From NCBI GenBank assembly GCA_027886185.1, contig WOAB01000834.1, forward strand, positions 248,001 through 312,000: a DNA stretch of 64,000 bases, read 5' to 3'. The number at the start of each line of letters is the position of its first letter. Positions within the stretch are counted from its first letter, which is position 1. This DNA comes from Rheum nobile. Its lineage: Eukaryota; Streptophyta; Magnoliopsida; Caryophyllales; Polygonaceae. Both the position numbers and the translations under genes were made by a program. Below are positions 21,186 through 32,995 of this stretch, in pieces. A model generated the notes under the pieces. It saw nothing but the letters and a program-made list of their open reading frames with translations. It did no database searches and was not told where the DNA came from.

Positions 21186-21415
21186 GCCCTATTGATCAAG
21201 TGAGAATGATTATTAGTGTGTAAAATAAGAATGATGTACATACAAGTAAAAACTTATACACCTTATGCTCTTTAAAAACTTATGCTCATATAATCAAAAT
21301 TTTATGCATTTTTGAATGTGCACAAATTCACGTTCACATAGTCAAAAACTTATGCATATAGAAGCAAAATCTTGTACACATTATAAAGTGCATAAAATAA
21401 GAATGATGTACATAT
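21186..21415. mobile_element. Second, truncated copy of the same MITE
   Basis: TAGCCCTATTGATCAAGTGA followed by GAATGATTATTAGTGTGTAA repeats the left end of the preceding element. It then runs through the same short repeats but has no right end; the next MITE begins at 21418. Confidence 0.55.
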
Positions 21416-21417
21416 GG

Positions 21418-21582
21418 TTTTGCTATTTGTCGCTCCCGGGACAATGAATAAGATGCTAAATAGCAAAATTCCTGAAATAGAAACTAAAACCATGAAATAG
21501 AAATTATAAACACGTTACATAAAATATTTCTATTTTTGACATCTTATTTGTCGCCCCGAAGGCAATAAATAGCAAAATCCAA
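21418..21582. mobile_element. Small MITE, ~165 bp, TIR GGTTTTGCTATTT
   Basis: The left end GGTTTTGCTATTTGTCGC pairs with the right end GCAATAAATAGCAAAATCC. Inside, AATAAGATG near 21449 and CATCTTATT near 21539 extend the pairing. No coding capacity; superfamily not assigned. Confidence 0.65.
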
Positions 21583-22800
21583 ATGAAGAGAGTTTATATT
21601 TTGCAGTATTTTTTTACGGAACTCTACCATTTTTTGGTTAGAGTCTTAGAGAGTATATACCTTATACTAGTATTTTCTTACATAACTCTACCAAATTAAC
21701 ACCGAATCTATAAGTTAACGGAATTTAATATAAATATATTTTATTATACAAACAAAAACAAATAAAACCAATCTTAACACTATTTTTGGAAATAAAGTAG
21801 TTATTTATCAACTATTTAATTTCCATTTAGTTTATTTATTAATTTTTTTTAGCTCAAGATACTTTTATTGTTTTGTTAATAAACTGTGCTGTTAAAACCA
21901 ATCTTAACACTATTGTTTTGTTAAATTTTTTTAGCTCAAGATACTTTTATTGTTTTGTTAAAAAAAAATCCATTTAGTTTATTTAGTAATCTCAATTATT
22001 TCTTACCAAGAAAATAAGTAATTTCAATTACTGGCTTAAAGTCATTTTATATAAATTCTATCCGACAAATAAATTATTATTTTTTTTGAGAAAAATCCGA
22101 CAAATAATTGAAAGCGAGGTGCATCGATCAGATATTCAGATTTTTACAGTATGGAGACAAGATGGCCACATGACCCAATCTTATCCCGCCACGAAACGTG
22201 GCAGCAGACAAATCCACCCAATCACGTTGCATTTTATTTACTGGACAAGAGTTTTTTTGTTTTGTTTATAATTAGTTGATAAATAAAATTGTATAAAATA
22301 AATATTTTATAAAAATGTGATTTTTATAGATATGTGTAGTTTATTAGAAAAGTATGAGTAGTAAAATAAATAAATAAATTATATTATATGTTTATCGAAA
22401 TATATAAAAGTAGATTTTTTAAATAAAATGTTTATAAATAATAAACATAACAAGCCAAACAAAGCCTAATTTTGTCTAATTGGCATTAACCACCCCTCCT
22501 CTTTTTTTGTAACAAAAATCACCCTATATTGTATTTCCCAAATCAAACAGCCTTGAAAACTTTTAAACAAATATCTGTGTACGTTTATGCTCTTAGATAT
22601 ATGTTAACAATTTATTTAAAACAAAAAAATCACCTAAATGTATATTCTTTTTTTGGTGGAACCAAAATGTATATTCTTAACTTATCCTCGTGAATTAGTG
22701 CACTAATTAACAAAAAAACACCTAATTATCAGTGTATAAATAAATAACGTAATTTGAGTTTAGCTATGTGTTCGTCGAATCCAAATAATACAAGTATATC
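21583..22800. other. AT-rich, small direct repeats, no gene
   Basis: TAAAACCAATCTTAACACTA occurs near 21756 and 21894, and TTTAGCTCAAGATACTTTTA near 21849 and 21930, so a segment of about 80-140 bp is partly duplicated. 22100-22240 is less AT-rich but has no recognisable product. Confidence 0.5.
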
Positions 22801-23234
22801 TAGAGCTGTCAAAATTTGACCCGATCCGATCCGAGTTTTCTGAGTTGAGACCCGATCCGAAAAGTATTGGGTCAAAAGTGATCCGACTCGTTCGATCCAA
22901 AAATTTCTGGGTTGGGTTATTGACCCGTTAGGTCAATACAAATGTGTTTATATTTTATATATTAAATATTATTATATATTTTATTATTAAAATATTATAT
23001 AATAATCATGTAGTTGATTTATTATTTTTTGTTTAATTAAAATATTATTTTAATATTCATTTTATAAAATTTTGACAAGGCGCTCTCGACCCGCTGGGTC
23101 GACCCGAATCCGTACCTGACCCGCAACAACCCGACCCACAATCGACCCGCAAATTTTGACCCGCAATCGACCCGACCCGTAAATGACCCGACCCGATATA
23201 CTTAAACCTGAACTCGACCCGTTTAACACCTCTA
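22801..23234. mobile_element. hAT-type GACCCGA-rich MITE, 434 bp
   Basis: The ends are TAGAGCTGTCAAAATTTGAC and GTTTAACACCTCTA, with GACCCGATCCGA words in both arms and an AT-rich centre. The flanks AGTATATC and GGTATACA share 5 of 8 bases, perhaps an eroded TSD. Confidence 0.7.
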
Positions 23235-25020
23235 GGTATACAATCTCTAAAGTTCTAAGCACTCTAAAGTTCTAAGCAAGTTCAACTGCTCCACATGTAT
23301 ATCTAATCCTTCAACACCCCAATCCCAAGCAACATTAATATAAATGAACACCTTCAATAAGATATAAACTATAAAAATATATGAATTACATGTGGCATGC
23401 CAGCTCAAGGACTAGGTACGTGGGTTCCCTGTACATTCGGCGGATTAGTTTACTAACTAGCATATGTCCACATGCCTAGTTAATAAATTTTAAAATTAAA
23501 ATATTATTAAATACTTACTAATTAAACTGATAAATTATAAGCTTAATCTATTGAACACATGATGATAAGAAATTTCATACAAATAACCGAATAAGAAAAT
23601 ATATAAATTAGATTTAAGTAATGAGAACGATTGATTATGTATAATTAATCAAAAGAAAAAAATAGCTAAATTAGATCAGATAATTATTTCAAATACTTTT
23701 AATATATATTATCACTTTTGCGTCATGAATCATATTTGACCAATTATACTTTCAATCACATGTTATCAATTATATATATTTAAGCATTAAAACTACAAGT
23801 ACATTATGTTTTTTGGTATATAATTTTGAAAAATATACCTTTTACATGGTTAAAAGTTAAAATGTATATTTTAATATGACTCTATATATTAATTTATAAC
23901 TAATTTTAACGTATTTTAAAATTTTGTTTTACACACATATATATTATAAATAGTTTTAATTACAAATAAAAAGTAACATAAAAAAGGTAAAGTATATCTT
24001 ATGAATAATTTTATTAACAAATAAAAAGAAACTAATAAGGTAAAAAGATATCAATTAACAAAATTTGAGATGATAATATGTGTATAATTAAGGTAAGTTA
24101 TTTTAAATAAATAATTAAAAAGATAAGAAATAGAAAAAGTATATATCAAAATTAGAGAGGGATAAAAGTGTAATTGTATATTGAGTTTTGCTTATGTGGC
24201 ATAGCTCATGGATTGACACGTAAAAAAGATAATTAGGGCTTTAATATAGTGTATAGGTTTTTCTAATTATGTATATCGTATTCTTTATTTAAAGGTGATG
24301 CAAATTCAATAAATATATTTGTTAATTCATTTATTAGAAAAGAGACTGTCGAGTTGTTAACTTATTTTTAATAAATTGCAGCAAAATCATATAGTTATTA
24401 CATGTTTCACCAATTAACCAAAGAGAGAGTACTAATTGTATTTGACTTTTGCCTTTATTCGTGTTTAATTATGGAAATAGGACAATATATATAAGTTAAA
24501 TGTTTTTGATTGACATGTTTAGTTTTGAAAATAGAATATTCTTATATATAATTATTATATGAAATTTGAAAAAACGAATCTTTACATATCATTCTTGTGA
24601 TTAACATGTTTAGTTTATGAAATAAGAGAATCTGATATATATGTATTACGTTGAATTTAAAATACAAAAAATTGAGAAAATGCCATGTGATAGAAAGAAT
24701 AGGAGAATGCCATGTGGCATAAGGAGGGAGTGAATTTAATAGGGGATGCCATGTGACATAGTCACATAGAGGAGTTTTGAGTTTTAGTTTAGTAGATATA
24801 TAGTAAATTATTTTTGTATATTTTTGTTACCAAAATATGTTTTTATTGACGTCAACGTTTATTTAGGTGAAAAAGCAAAAACATAAGAAAATTTATAACA
24901 TTCTTCACTTTTTAATCATTCTTATTTGTTGATCTTTAAAAAAATTTATTTCTTATCTATTTTTAGGGGAAAAATCTTTCTTATCTGCTTACCCTCGTCA
25001 ATTACTACCTAGAACAAATA
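23235..25020. other. AT-rich, no gene; two minus-strand Helitron-type 5' ends
   Basis: On the minus strand CTATACACTATATTAAAGCC starts near 24260, and CTATATATCTACTAAACTAA near 24802. Both are followed by CATGTG(G/A)CA words, the pattern at the 5' ends of the complete Helitrons at 50947 and 59652. 24480-24800 is a diverged copy of 25355-25660. No matching 3' ends are identified. Confidence 0.45.
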
Positions 25021-25023
25021 TAG

Positions 25024-25196
25024 GGGCCCGTTCGGTAGTTGAACCACTTCAACTAGCTGAAGTAAATTTGCTTAATGCTAAGGGGGGGGGGGGGGGACAT
25101 TAAGCAAATGCTTCAGCTAGCTGAAGCATTTTCAAGGCAAAATTCCACTTCAATTAGTTGAAGTTCATCCCCACATCATCTTCACCGAACGGGCCC
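25024..25196. mobile_element. Small TIR element with a poly-G tract, 173 bp
   Basis: GGGCCCGTTCGGTAGTTGAA at the left pairs with TTCACCGAACGGGCCC at the right. Inner arms built on CTTCAGCTAGCTGAAG-type words extend the foldback. The loop contains a run of 15 G at 25082-25096. The tips look like PIF/Harbinger-type MITEs, but a clean TSD is not visible. Confidence 0.7.
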
Positions 25197-26187
25197 TAAG
25201 TTAAAAAAGTTTATGGTGGTCCTTTTAATAATGCAAAATTGTTTTCTTATAAGGATATCACTTACCATATTTGTTTTTGTTAACACATACCATAAATATT
25301 TTCAAATGATGCTACAAAAAATATTATCACTCCTAATATTTCCTTTTAACCATGTTTAGTTTTGGATTGACATATTTAGTTTTGGAATAGAATATTCTTA
25401 GATATAGTTATTATATTAAATTCTGGAAAAAAAAAGATATTTGCATATCATTCTTGTGATTAACATTTGTAGTTTAGAAAATTGGAAAAATATGATATAT
25501 ATTTATTATGTTGAATTTAAAAAACGAAAAATTGAGAAAATGTCATGTGGCAGAAAGAATAAGAGAATGCCATGTGGCATAAGAAGGAAGTGAATTTAAT
25601 AGATGGATGTCATGTGACATAGAGGGGTTTTAGTTTAGTAGATTTAGTATATTAATATACTATATATCTAAATGTATAAAGAAGCAAAATTAAAAGACAC
25701 GAAAGAGACAATACCGGCTCACAATTGATGTTATATACTCTCTAGAAAAGATGAGGTTTTGGTAGTCTGACACGATGAATGATATGATTTATAATCATAT
25801 TCTAATATATGAAACCCTAATATTATGATGAAAAGACAATACCATGATAACAAAACACTATCTAAAAATATACAAAAAGATCTTGTTGATTATATATAAT
25901 ATTCTCATAATCTTTTCTTTCAAATGAATAAAAATATCTGGCTTGTTCTTTAAACTTTGTGGTTGTTGATAAACTATCTAAAAATATAAAATAAGATATT
26001 GCATATATTTAAATAATTGTTTAATATATATATAATATTTTTCCAATCTTTTATTTCCCAATAAACAAAAAGATATTTCTTGTTCTTTAAGCTTTATGGT
26101 TGTTGATAGTGTACCCCATTTGAAAACTTTTTCTACAGATCTTAATCATGTTTTCTAAACCTTACAATAATACTCTATATCTATAGC

Positions 26188-26467
26188 TAGGACTGAGCAC
26201 GGGCCAGAACCCGACCCGAAAACCCAAAAAAACGGGACCGAAGACCGAACCGAAGTCATGCGGTTCGGTTCGGGTTCGGGCTAAACAACACTCATAAATA
26301 AAAAATCAGGCTGAACTGGGCTAAAACCCGAACCCGAACCGAAACCTGAAACACTGATAACATCAGACCGAAACCCGAACCGAAGTCATGTGGGTTCGGG
26401 TTCGGTTCGGGTTTTTCGGGTCGGGTCGGTTCAGGTTTTCGGTTTTCTCAGCCCGTGCTCAGCCCTA
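26188..26467. mobile_element. hAT-type GGTTCGG-rich MITE, 280 bp (copy 1)
   Basis: The ends are TAGGACTGAGCACGGGCC and GGCTGAGAAAA-type pairing, with the right tip GCCCGTGCTCAGCCCTA. A perfect 8-bp TSD TCTATAGC lies at 26180-26187 and 26468-26475. A small + frame at 26390 spans its right arm and is not a gene. Confidence 0.9.
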
Positions 26468-27659
26468 TCTATAGCACCGTATGATGATTTCTACGAAGAA
26501 GTACATGAGATGACTAATCTAAGGGGGTCACCTTGTACTAACGCTTGTGATATTTTCTTCTCTTATGCACCACACAACATAATATTCCACTTCAATTAAG
26601 CATTTTCAAGGCAAAATTCCACTTCAATTAGTTGAAGTTCATCCCCACATCATCTTCACCGAACGGGCCCTAAGTTAAAAAAGTTTATGGTGGTCCTTTT
26701 AATAATGCAAAATTGTTTTCTTATAAGGATATCACTTACCATATTTGTTTTTGTTAATACATACCATAAATATTTTCAAATGATGCTACAAAAAATATTA
26801 TCACTCCTAATATTTCCTTTTAACCATGTTTAGTTTTGGATTGACATATTTAGTTTTGGAATAGAATATTCTTAGATATAGTTATTATATTAAATTCTGG
26901 AAAAAAAAAGATATTTGCATATCATTCTTGTGATTAACATTTGTAGTTTAGAAAATTGGAAAAATATGATATATATTTATTATGTTGAATTTAAAAAACG
27001 AAAAATTGAGAAAATGTCATGTGGCAGAAAGAATAAGAGCATGCCATGTGGCATAAGAAGGAAGTGAATTTAATAGATGGATGTCATGTGACATAGAGGG
27101 GTTTTAGTTTAGTAGATTTAGTATATTAATATACTATATATCTAAATGTATAAAGAAGCAAAATTAAAAGACACGAAAGAGACAATATCGGCTCACAATT
27201 GATGTTATATACTCTCTAGAAAAGATGAGGTTTTGGTAGTCTGACACGATGAATGATATGATTTATAATCATATTCTAATATATGAAACCCTAATATTAT
27301 GATGAAAAGACAATACCATGATAACAAAACACTATCTAAAAATATACAAAAAGATCTTGTTGATTATATATAATATTCTCATAATCTTTTCTTTCAAATG
27401 AATAAAAATATCTGGCTTGTTCTTTAAACTTTGTGGTTGTTGATAAACTATCTAAAAATATAAAATAAGATATTGCATATATTTAAATAATTGTTTAATA
27501 TATATAATATTTTTCCAATCTTTTATTTCCCAATAAACAAAAAGATATTTCTTGTTCTTTAAGCTTTATGGTTGTTGATAGTGTACCCCATTTGAAAACT
27601 TTTTCTACAGATCTTAATCATGTTTTCTAAACCTTACAATAATACTCTATATCTATAGC

Positions 27660-27939
27660 TAGGACTGAGCACGGGCCAGAACCCGACCCGAAAACCCAAA
27701 AAAACGGGACCGAAGACCGAACCGAAGTCATGCGGTTCAGTTCGGGTTCGGGCTAAACAACACTCGTAAATAAAAAATCAGACTGAACTGGGCTAAAACC
27801 CGAACCCGAACCGAAACCTGAAACACTGATAACATCAGACCGAAACCCGAACCGAAGTCATGTGGGTTCGGGTTCGGTTCGGGTTTTTCGGGTCGGGTCG
27901 GTTCAGGTTTTCGGTTTTCTCAGCCCGTGCTCAGCCCTA
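27660..27939. mobile_element. hAT-type MITE, duplicated copy 2
   Basis: Same element as 26188-26467, carried along by the segmental duplication: same TSD and the same flanks, so not an independent insertion. Confidence 0.9.
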
Positions 27940-28239
27940 TCTATAGCACCGTATGATGATTTCTACGAAGAAGTACATGAGATGACTAATCTAAGGGGGT
28001 CACCTTGTACTAACGCTTGTGATATTTTCTTCTCTTATGCACCACACAACATAATATATCAAATAGTAAATTATGGCTTGCCAACATGATTATCAACGTA
28101 CTTTCGAAGATAAAGAAAGTCTCCATAGGAATCGCCGAGTATATTTTGTTGGAGAAGTAACATAAACATAAACTCAAATGGAGTTCCGTATATTTTGTTG
28201 AAACAACATAAATGTTAAGTAAGATATTTCATTTTTTAA

Positions 28240-28605
28240 TTTATAATCTTCCTAATTGTTTGATTTGTAATCTTCCAAATTGCCTAATTGATTTGTAATC
28301 TTCCCAAATGATTTTTATTTAAATATGGAAAGATTAGTTATAGATTTAGTATATAAATCTTTAATATATAAGTTTATAATCTTCCCAATTGATTTTTATT
28401 TTAATAAGAAAAGATTAGTATACAAATCTTTAACATATAAGTTTGTAATCTTTCCAATTGGTTTTTATTTAAATAAGAAAAGATTAATCATATTTAGAGT
28501 ATAGAAATCTTTAATATATAAGTTTGTAATTTTTTCAATTGATTTGTATTTTAATAAGGAAAGATTAGTTATAGATTCAGTATGAAAATCTTTAATATAT
28601 ATAAT
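28240..28605. repeat. ~80-bp tandem repeats, about four copies
   Basis: Units of TTTGTAATCTTTCCAATTG...AAAGATTAG...AAATCTTTAATATATAA start near 28286, 28371, 28440 and 28521. Internal AAAGATT/AATCTTT pairs can form hairpins. The array precedes a minus-strand Helitron-type 5' end near 28734. Confidence 0.75.
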
Positions 28606-28734
28606 TAAAAATTTTGACAAATTAAAAATAGAGAAAATGACATGTGGTAAAATTAATGTAAAAGCGCCATGTAGCGAAATTGATGTGAAAACGCCATGTG
28701 GCGTAGTTTGATTCTACTTTAGTAGATATATAGT
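28606..28734 (-). mobile_element. Helitron-type 5' terminus, minus strand
   Basis: Reverse-complemented, the sequence reads TCTACTATATATCTACTAAA starting near 28734, followed by GCCACATGGCG and a second such word. This is nearly the same start as the Helitron at 50947. Its left boundary is not identifiable; the tandem repeats at 28240-28605 may belong to it. Confidence 0.55.
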
Positions 28735-29386
28735 AGATACTGGTAAATTAACTAGTTATAATATTTATTTATTAATATTATTATTATGGTCAATTTCCCT
28801 GTTGGTACTCTCTAATTAGGTCCCAAATTTTGTTTTTTCTTGTTCGGTCCATAAATTACTAAAATATTTGTGTGTATGGCTTTCTGTTGGCAAAAAAGCT
28901 CTAGTTTATAAAATTGGAAATTGAGAATTAAAAGAAAAAATTGCTCGTAGAATTGAAGTAAAGATCACCAAATAATATAACAACTAAAAAACTCAACTAC
29001 TCTTTATTAAGTATTATCCCAAGTTTTTCAAATCTATGATCTAATGACACATGATAAATATTTAGATTTAAAAATTAATATCCTAGAATATAAAACGTAA
29101 ATCCGTCAAAAAATGATACTTAAAAGCATGTGATGTGTTTGTAGTACGTATTAGACGTCGTCGTCGTGTAACTCGTGCTAGCTATAGAGATGTGAATTCA
29201 AATTGGCAAGTTGAATTCAAATTACTTCCAGAAATATAGGGAGCGAGATTCAACAAACCTACCTTCTAAATCTTGAATACGTACAAAGGATCGGAAAATT
29301 GAAGCCATGTTTTTCAAATGTCATGAATTTCTTCACGGACGGGTTGATTTTTTGGAGATCTCACCTGGACTTGTTAGGAGTTTAAA
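28735..29386. other. No gene recognised
   Basis: AT-rich unique sequence without repeats or credible frames. Confidence 0.5.
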
Positions 29387-29540
29387 AGTTTGTTTGGTAG
29401 AAGTGTTTATAAAGAGTTTTTTTTAAATAAATAGTATTTAAAAATTAAAAATTAAATGTTATAGAAAAATATAAAAAGAGAAAATAAATAAATTTTATTT
29501 ATACTCTTTATAAACTCTTGGCCAAACACGCCCCGAGTGA
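29387..29540. mobile_element. Small MITE, about 150 bp
   Basis: GTTTGTTTGGTAGAAGTGTT...TATAAAGAGT at the left pairs with ACTCTTTATAAACTCTTGGCC...AAACACGCC at the right. The centre is AT-rich. The tips resemble PIF/Harbinger or hAT MITEs of the GTTTGG class. Confidence 0.55.
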
Positions 29541-29870
29541 TATACAAACCCAACAATTTTGAACAATAAGCTCAGTTATGCATGTGCTAAAGAATAATAA
29601 ATCAAGTCTAAGATGGTTTTAGAAATGCTCTTTTTAAAGTATGCATGAGATATGAAATAAAGACGAAGAGAAATAAAAATTGGCAATCTTATAACTATGA
29701 ATGTTATTAAATGTATCTGACATTAACCTTGTGAATTATCAATTTTTTTGTATTCTTTGTCTATTACAATCTTTCGAGATAGTCCATTTTAAGAAAATTA
29801 ATTCGGTGACCGATGATATTGTAAATCTTAGCCATCTGAATTCTTTGAAAGATATTTTACGTGGTTTTGT
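29541..29870. other. No gene recognised
   Basis: AT-rich unique sequence. Confidence 0.5.
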
Positions 29871-30800
29871 GTAAGTGAAAATTCATGCACGTATAGACAA
29901 AAACTTATGCACTTCCTAGAATGTGCACAAATTTGTGCATGTATGTGCATAAAGTTTGATTGTATGTGTGACTTTGTTTATGTGAAAACTCATGCACAAA
30001 CAGGAAAAAACTTATGCACTTCTTGGAATGTGCATATATTTTGACTGTATGTGTGACTTTGTGTAAGTGAAAAGTCATGCACATACAAGCAAAAACTGAT
30101 GTACTTCTTAGAATGTGCACGATTTTGGCTTGTATATGCATGAATATTTGTTTGTCTTTGTTTAGTAGAAACTCATGAACATAAAGACAAAAACTTATGC
30201 ACTTCATGATATGTGCACAAGTTTCATTTGACTTTATATGAACGAGATACAAAATGCACAGACTCTGCATGTATGTGTAGAGATGGCTCGCGGTTCGGTG
30301 GAACCGAAAAAAACTGGAACCGGCTCGAACCGAAACCGGATAAACCTCCTATATTCGGTTCCGGTTTCGGTTTGGCAAAACCCAAAACCAGAGAACCGGA
30401 GGTTCGAACCGGGTAAACCTCCGGTTCTCAAGTTATATAAATATTTTCTATTTTTTCTGTCAATTTATTTTATAAGACAAATTAAGTTAAATTTTAAGTT
30501 TAAGTCTTAAAAGTATAAATCTTTTAAGTTTAAAGAAACATTCACTTTATCATTATTTAAAAAAAGTAATGTCTTTTTACAACAAAAAAAAGTTCTTTTA
30601 TTTTTATATAAAAAATGTGTTTTTTTCCGATTCTGGAACCAAAACCGGATAAAACCGAAATCGGAACCAGACGGAACCGAAACCTCCGGTTTCAGATTAA
30701 TTCGGTTCCGGAACCGTGCCATCTCTATGTATGTGCATGAATATAAGTCTATATGTGCATGATTTTTGTGTTGTATGTGCTAGCGAACTAAAAAAAGCGC
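29871..30800. repeat. Short-repeat block (ATGCAC / GTGCAT words) split by a MITE
   Basis: From 29871 to 30277 and again from 30728 to about 30790, repeats of about 80-90 bp with AAAACT.ATGCACTTC..GAATGTGCAC and TGTATGTGCATGA alternate. They are the same type as the interior of the elements at 20847-21415. The long minus-strand frame 29905-30270 (Cys/His/Met-rich) is an artefact of these repeats. Confidence 0.7.
30278..30727. mobile_element. hAT-type CGGTTCGG-rich MITE, 450 bp
   Basis: The ends are TAGAGATGGCTCGCGGTTCGG and CGGAACCGTGCCATCTCTA, with a perfect 8-bp TSD TGTATGTG at 30270-30277 and 30728-30735. It is inserted into the ATGCAC repeat block. Frames on both strands across its arms are palindrome artefacts. 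Confidence 0.9.
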
Positions 30801-31839
30801 ATACACACGCGCTTGCCCGTATTTCCCCCCAAAAAACGCGTTTTTTTTTCAAATACAATTCGGTCGTGCCGAATTATTCCGTTTTTAGTTTAATATGGGC
30901 TTTTAGTTCCCTTGAATCAAATGACACATATTCATTCTCATTTCTCACCCTAGCGCCCTTTTCTCACCAGATCCGAATCGATATTTTATATACGTCTTTT
31001 ATAATTTTTTGACAATAGAGATTTATCGTATCTTTTATAAAATCAATGTGATGGCTAACCTTATTGCAAACCCTTTGCCACACACATTTATTGGATTATA
31101 TATATCGTGATCAACTAAAAAACTTACCAATTTTATTCGAAAGGATATCATAGACCTTATAAAAAAAATAGCCCCACCAAAAAGGGTGAGCCCATCTCCA
31201 AAATAATAATCATATAGTCTGACCAGTGTGACAGTGTCCAGTGATCACCCCGGCCCTGCACTCAGAAATCTACCACCCAATCTTGTCCGCAATCCGTTTA
31301 TCTTATCGCGATCGATCACAAGATCAACATTATTGTCACTACGTACATTTGGGACACCACAGAAATATAGAGGTTTGAAAATGGTTTCTTTAACATTTCT
31401 AGATGTAATAAGAAAAAAATACCATAGTTCTAGATTTATAATTCTCAATTCAATGTATCCATAGACATTTACTTTGAGCTCTTTACTATATTTCACCCTC
31501 TTTTTTTAATCAAAATGTATTTTTAGGATACTTGGAAATTATTGATAAAATTGTGAAAATGTAAGATGGTAGTATGGTGTTTCGAAAATATTTGAGCACT
31601 ATGGATAAACATGTTTTTAAGGGTTTGACACGTACGTGACGTACCTCACACTCCTTTGCTATAATAGGATATAAAATATTGATTGATGTTTACATATACA
31701 CAAGACCAAATCTCGTTGTTATAACAAGTACTCTAGTTTGGCAAAGTCGACACTCGACAGTATACACCTAACGGCAAGACCAATGGACACTTATAAACTA
31801 GCTTGTTTTCTCCCAACATTCTATGTGTGAAAGATTAGC
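30800..31839. other. No gene recognised
   Basis: Mostly unique sequence. Short frames at 31228-31464 (+) and 31245-31496 (-) overlap each other and show no domain. Confidence 0.5.
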
Positions 31840-32995
31840 TAGGGGTGGCCACGATTCCAGAACCGTCGATTTCGGCTAAAAGTCTAGGTGAAAACGAAAC
31901 CTAAACCTCAAATGCTTTTGTAGGATCGTACGTGTTAGAAATCAAAGGGAACTAAGAGTTCAATTCCTTAGTAGCGGAATATGTAAATAACACAGAATCA
32001 AGACTAGTTTCTTAGAGTGGAAACCTTTGATAACCAACTAGTTATCCACGATAAAATTCACTATCTCTTTTTCAAGAGGATTTCAAAGTCTACTTCTTTT
32101 ATTAATGCTTCGATTATAATAAATTAGGATAGAACACACAGATTAAAGACTTAAGACACACTTAAGACTCTCTACCTAGTTCGACTAAATCAAGCACACA
32201 ACAAGCAAGTGACTTACACAGTTCTTCTTACAAGAACAAGCACGATTTTCTTCTCCTTCGACAATGTGTGAATTTCGTAAAAGTTGAGAGAGTTTGATTA
32301 CTTTATTTATACATAACAACCGTATAGAATCAAGATCTACAACTGGTTGATATGCACAAATAAAATAACCAAAAAGAAATCGGAAAAGATAATATTTGTT
32401 ACCAAATATTATCCTTTATGATTTTACACATTTTGTTTTCATAAAAGATATACAAGGAATCTCCTAAAAATATGGAAACGGGAATATCTTTATCTTCTCT
32501 CTCCAAAATAAAGATCTACCCTAAAGTGCCAACCGACACTCTAAATATCGCTTCCCAGCTAGCGCGGCTCCATCGTTTCTCAGATCCTATGCCAGTTCCC
32601 AAAACTGACTTCTTGGTCTCTGTTCTTCTTTTCTCGAGCCTTAGTTCCCTGTTCAACTACACATATGAAAATATTAATAGCAAAGTGTTTGTCATCGTCA
32701 AAACTAGGAAAATTGAGGAAGGAAACTTGCTAAGGAACTGGAGTTTCCAAAAGTTCATTTTCTAACAGCCTCGTTCTTTATCTAGTTCTGAACTCGATTT
32801 CAATTTTGGTGAGGAGCTTTAGAATTTTTTTGAAAGTTTCAATTTTTTTAAAGGACGAACCGATGGTCTGGTCCTAAGGTTTTAAAACCTTAAACCATAA
32901 CCCTAATCGGACTAAGGTTGAAACTGTCAGTTTCAGACCGATTTTGAGTTGTTCAATTTGATTTCCGATTCGAACCGAACCAGTGGCCACATCTA
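31840..32995. mobile_element. hAT-type element, 1156 bp, containing an LTR
   Basis: The ends TAGGGGTGGCCACGATTCC and GAACCAGTGGCCACATCTA are flanked by a perfect 8-bp TSD AGATTAGC (31832-31839, 32996-33003). Without the nested LTR (31933-32767) it would be about 320 bp, the size of the other members. The inner arms have CCGATTTCGG/CCGATTCGAACCG words. Confidence 0.85.
31933..32767 (-). mobile_element. Probable solo LTR (copia-like), 835 bp
   Basis: The segment begins TGTTAGAAATC and ends TTTTCTAACA, a 9-bp inverted terminal pair of the TG...CA type. On the minus strand a TATAAATA box lies near 32305, followed by a leader-like stretch, which supports minus orientation. No internal retrotransposon coding region is adjacent. 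The flanking 5-mers GTACG and GCCTC do not match, so the TSD is lost or the ends are slightly off. A frame at 32472-32765 on + is not a recognised gene. Confidence 0.55.

Larger units (their letters stand above)
25125..28056. repeat. 1.47-kb tandem segmental duplication
   Basis: Copy 1 is about 25125-26598 and copy 2 about 26599-28056, offset 1472-1474 bp. They are nearly identical; differences include AACACATAC/AATACATAC, AGAATGCC/AGCATGCC and a 2-bp shorter TA run in copy 2. The unit includes half of the small TIR element at 25024, a Helitron-type minus-strand end (about 25650 and 27120), and a hAT-type MITE. The joint at 26583-26600 reads ATTCCACTTCAATTAAG, which resembles 25141-25157. No protein gene lies inside. 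Confidence 0.9.

Noticed and set aside
23420..23485. CTAGCATATGTCCACATGCCTAG palindrome as a minus-strand Helitron 3' end
   Set aside because: The hairpin abuts CTAG with no spacer and lacks GC-rich stems like those at 3772 and 59495.
29905..30270. 121-residue Cys/His-rich minus-strand frame resembling a zinc protein
   Set aside because: Product of the ATGCAC/GTGCAT short repeats; Cys spacing follows the DNA repeat and not a zinc-finger pattern.
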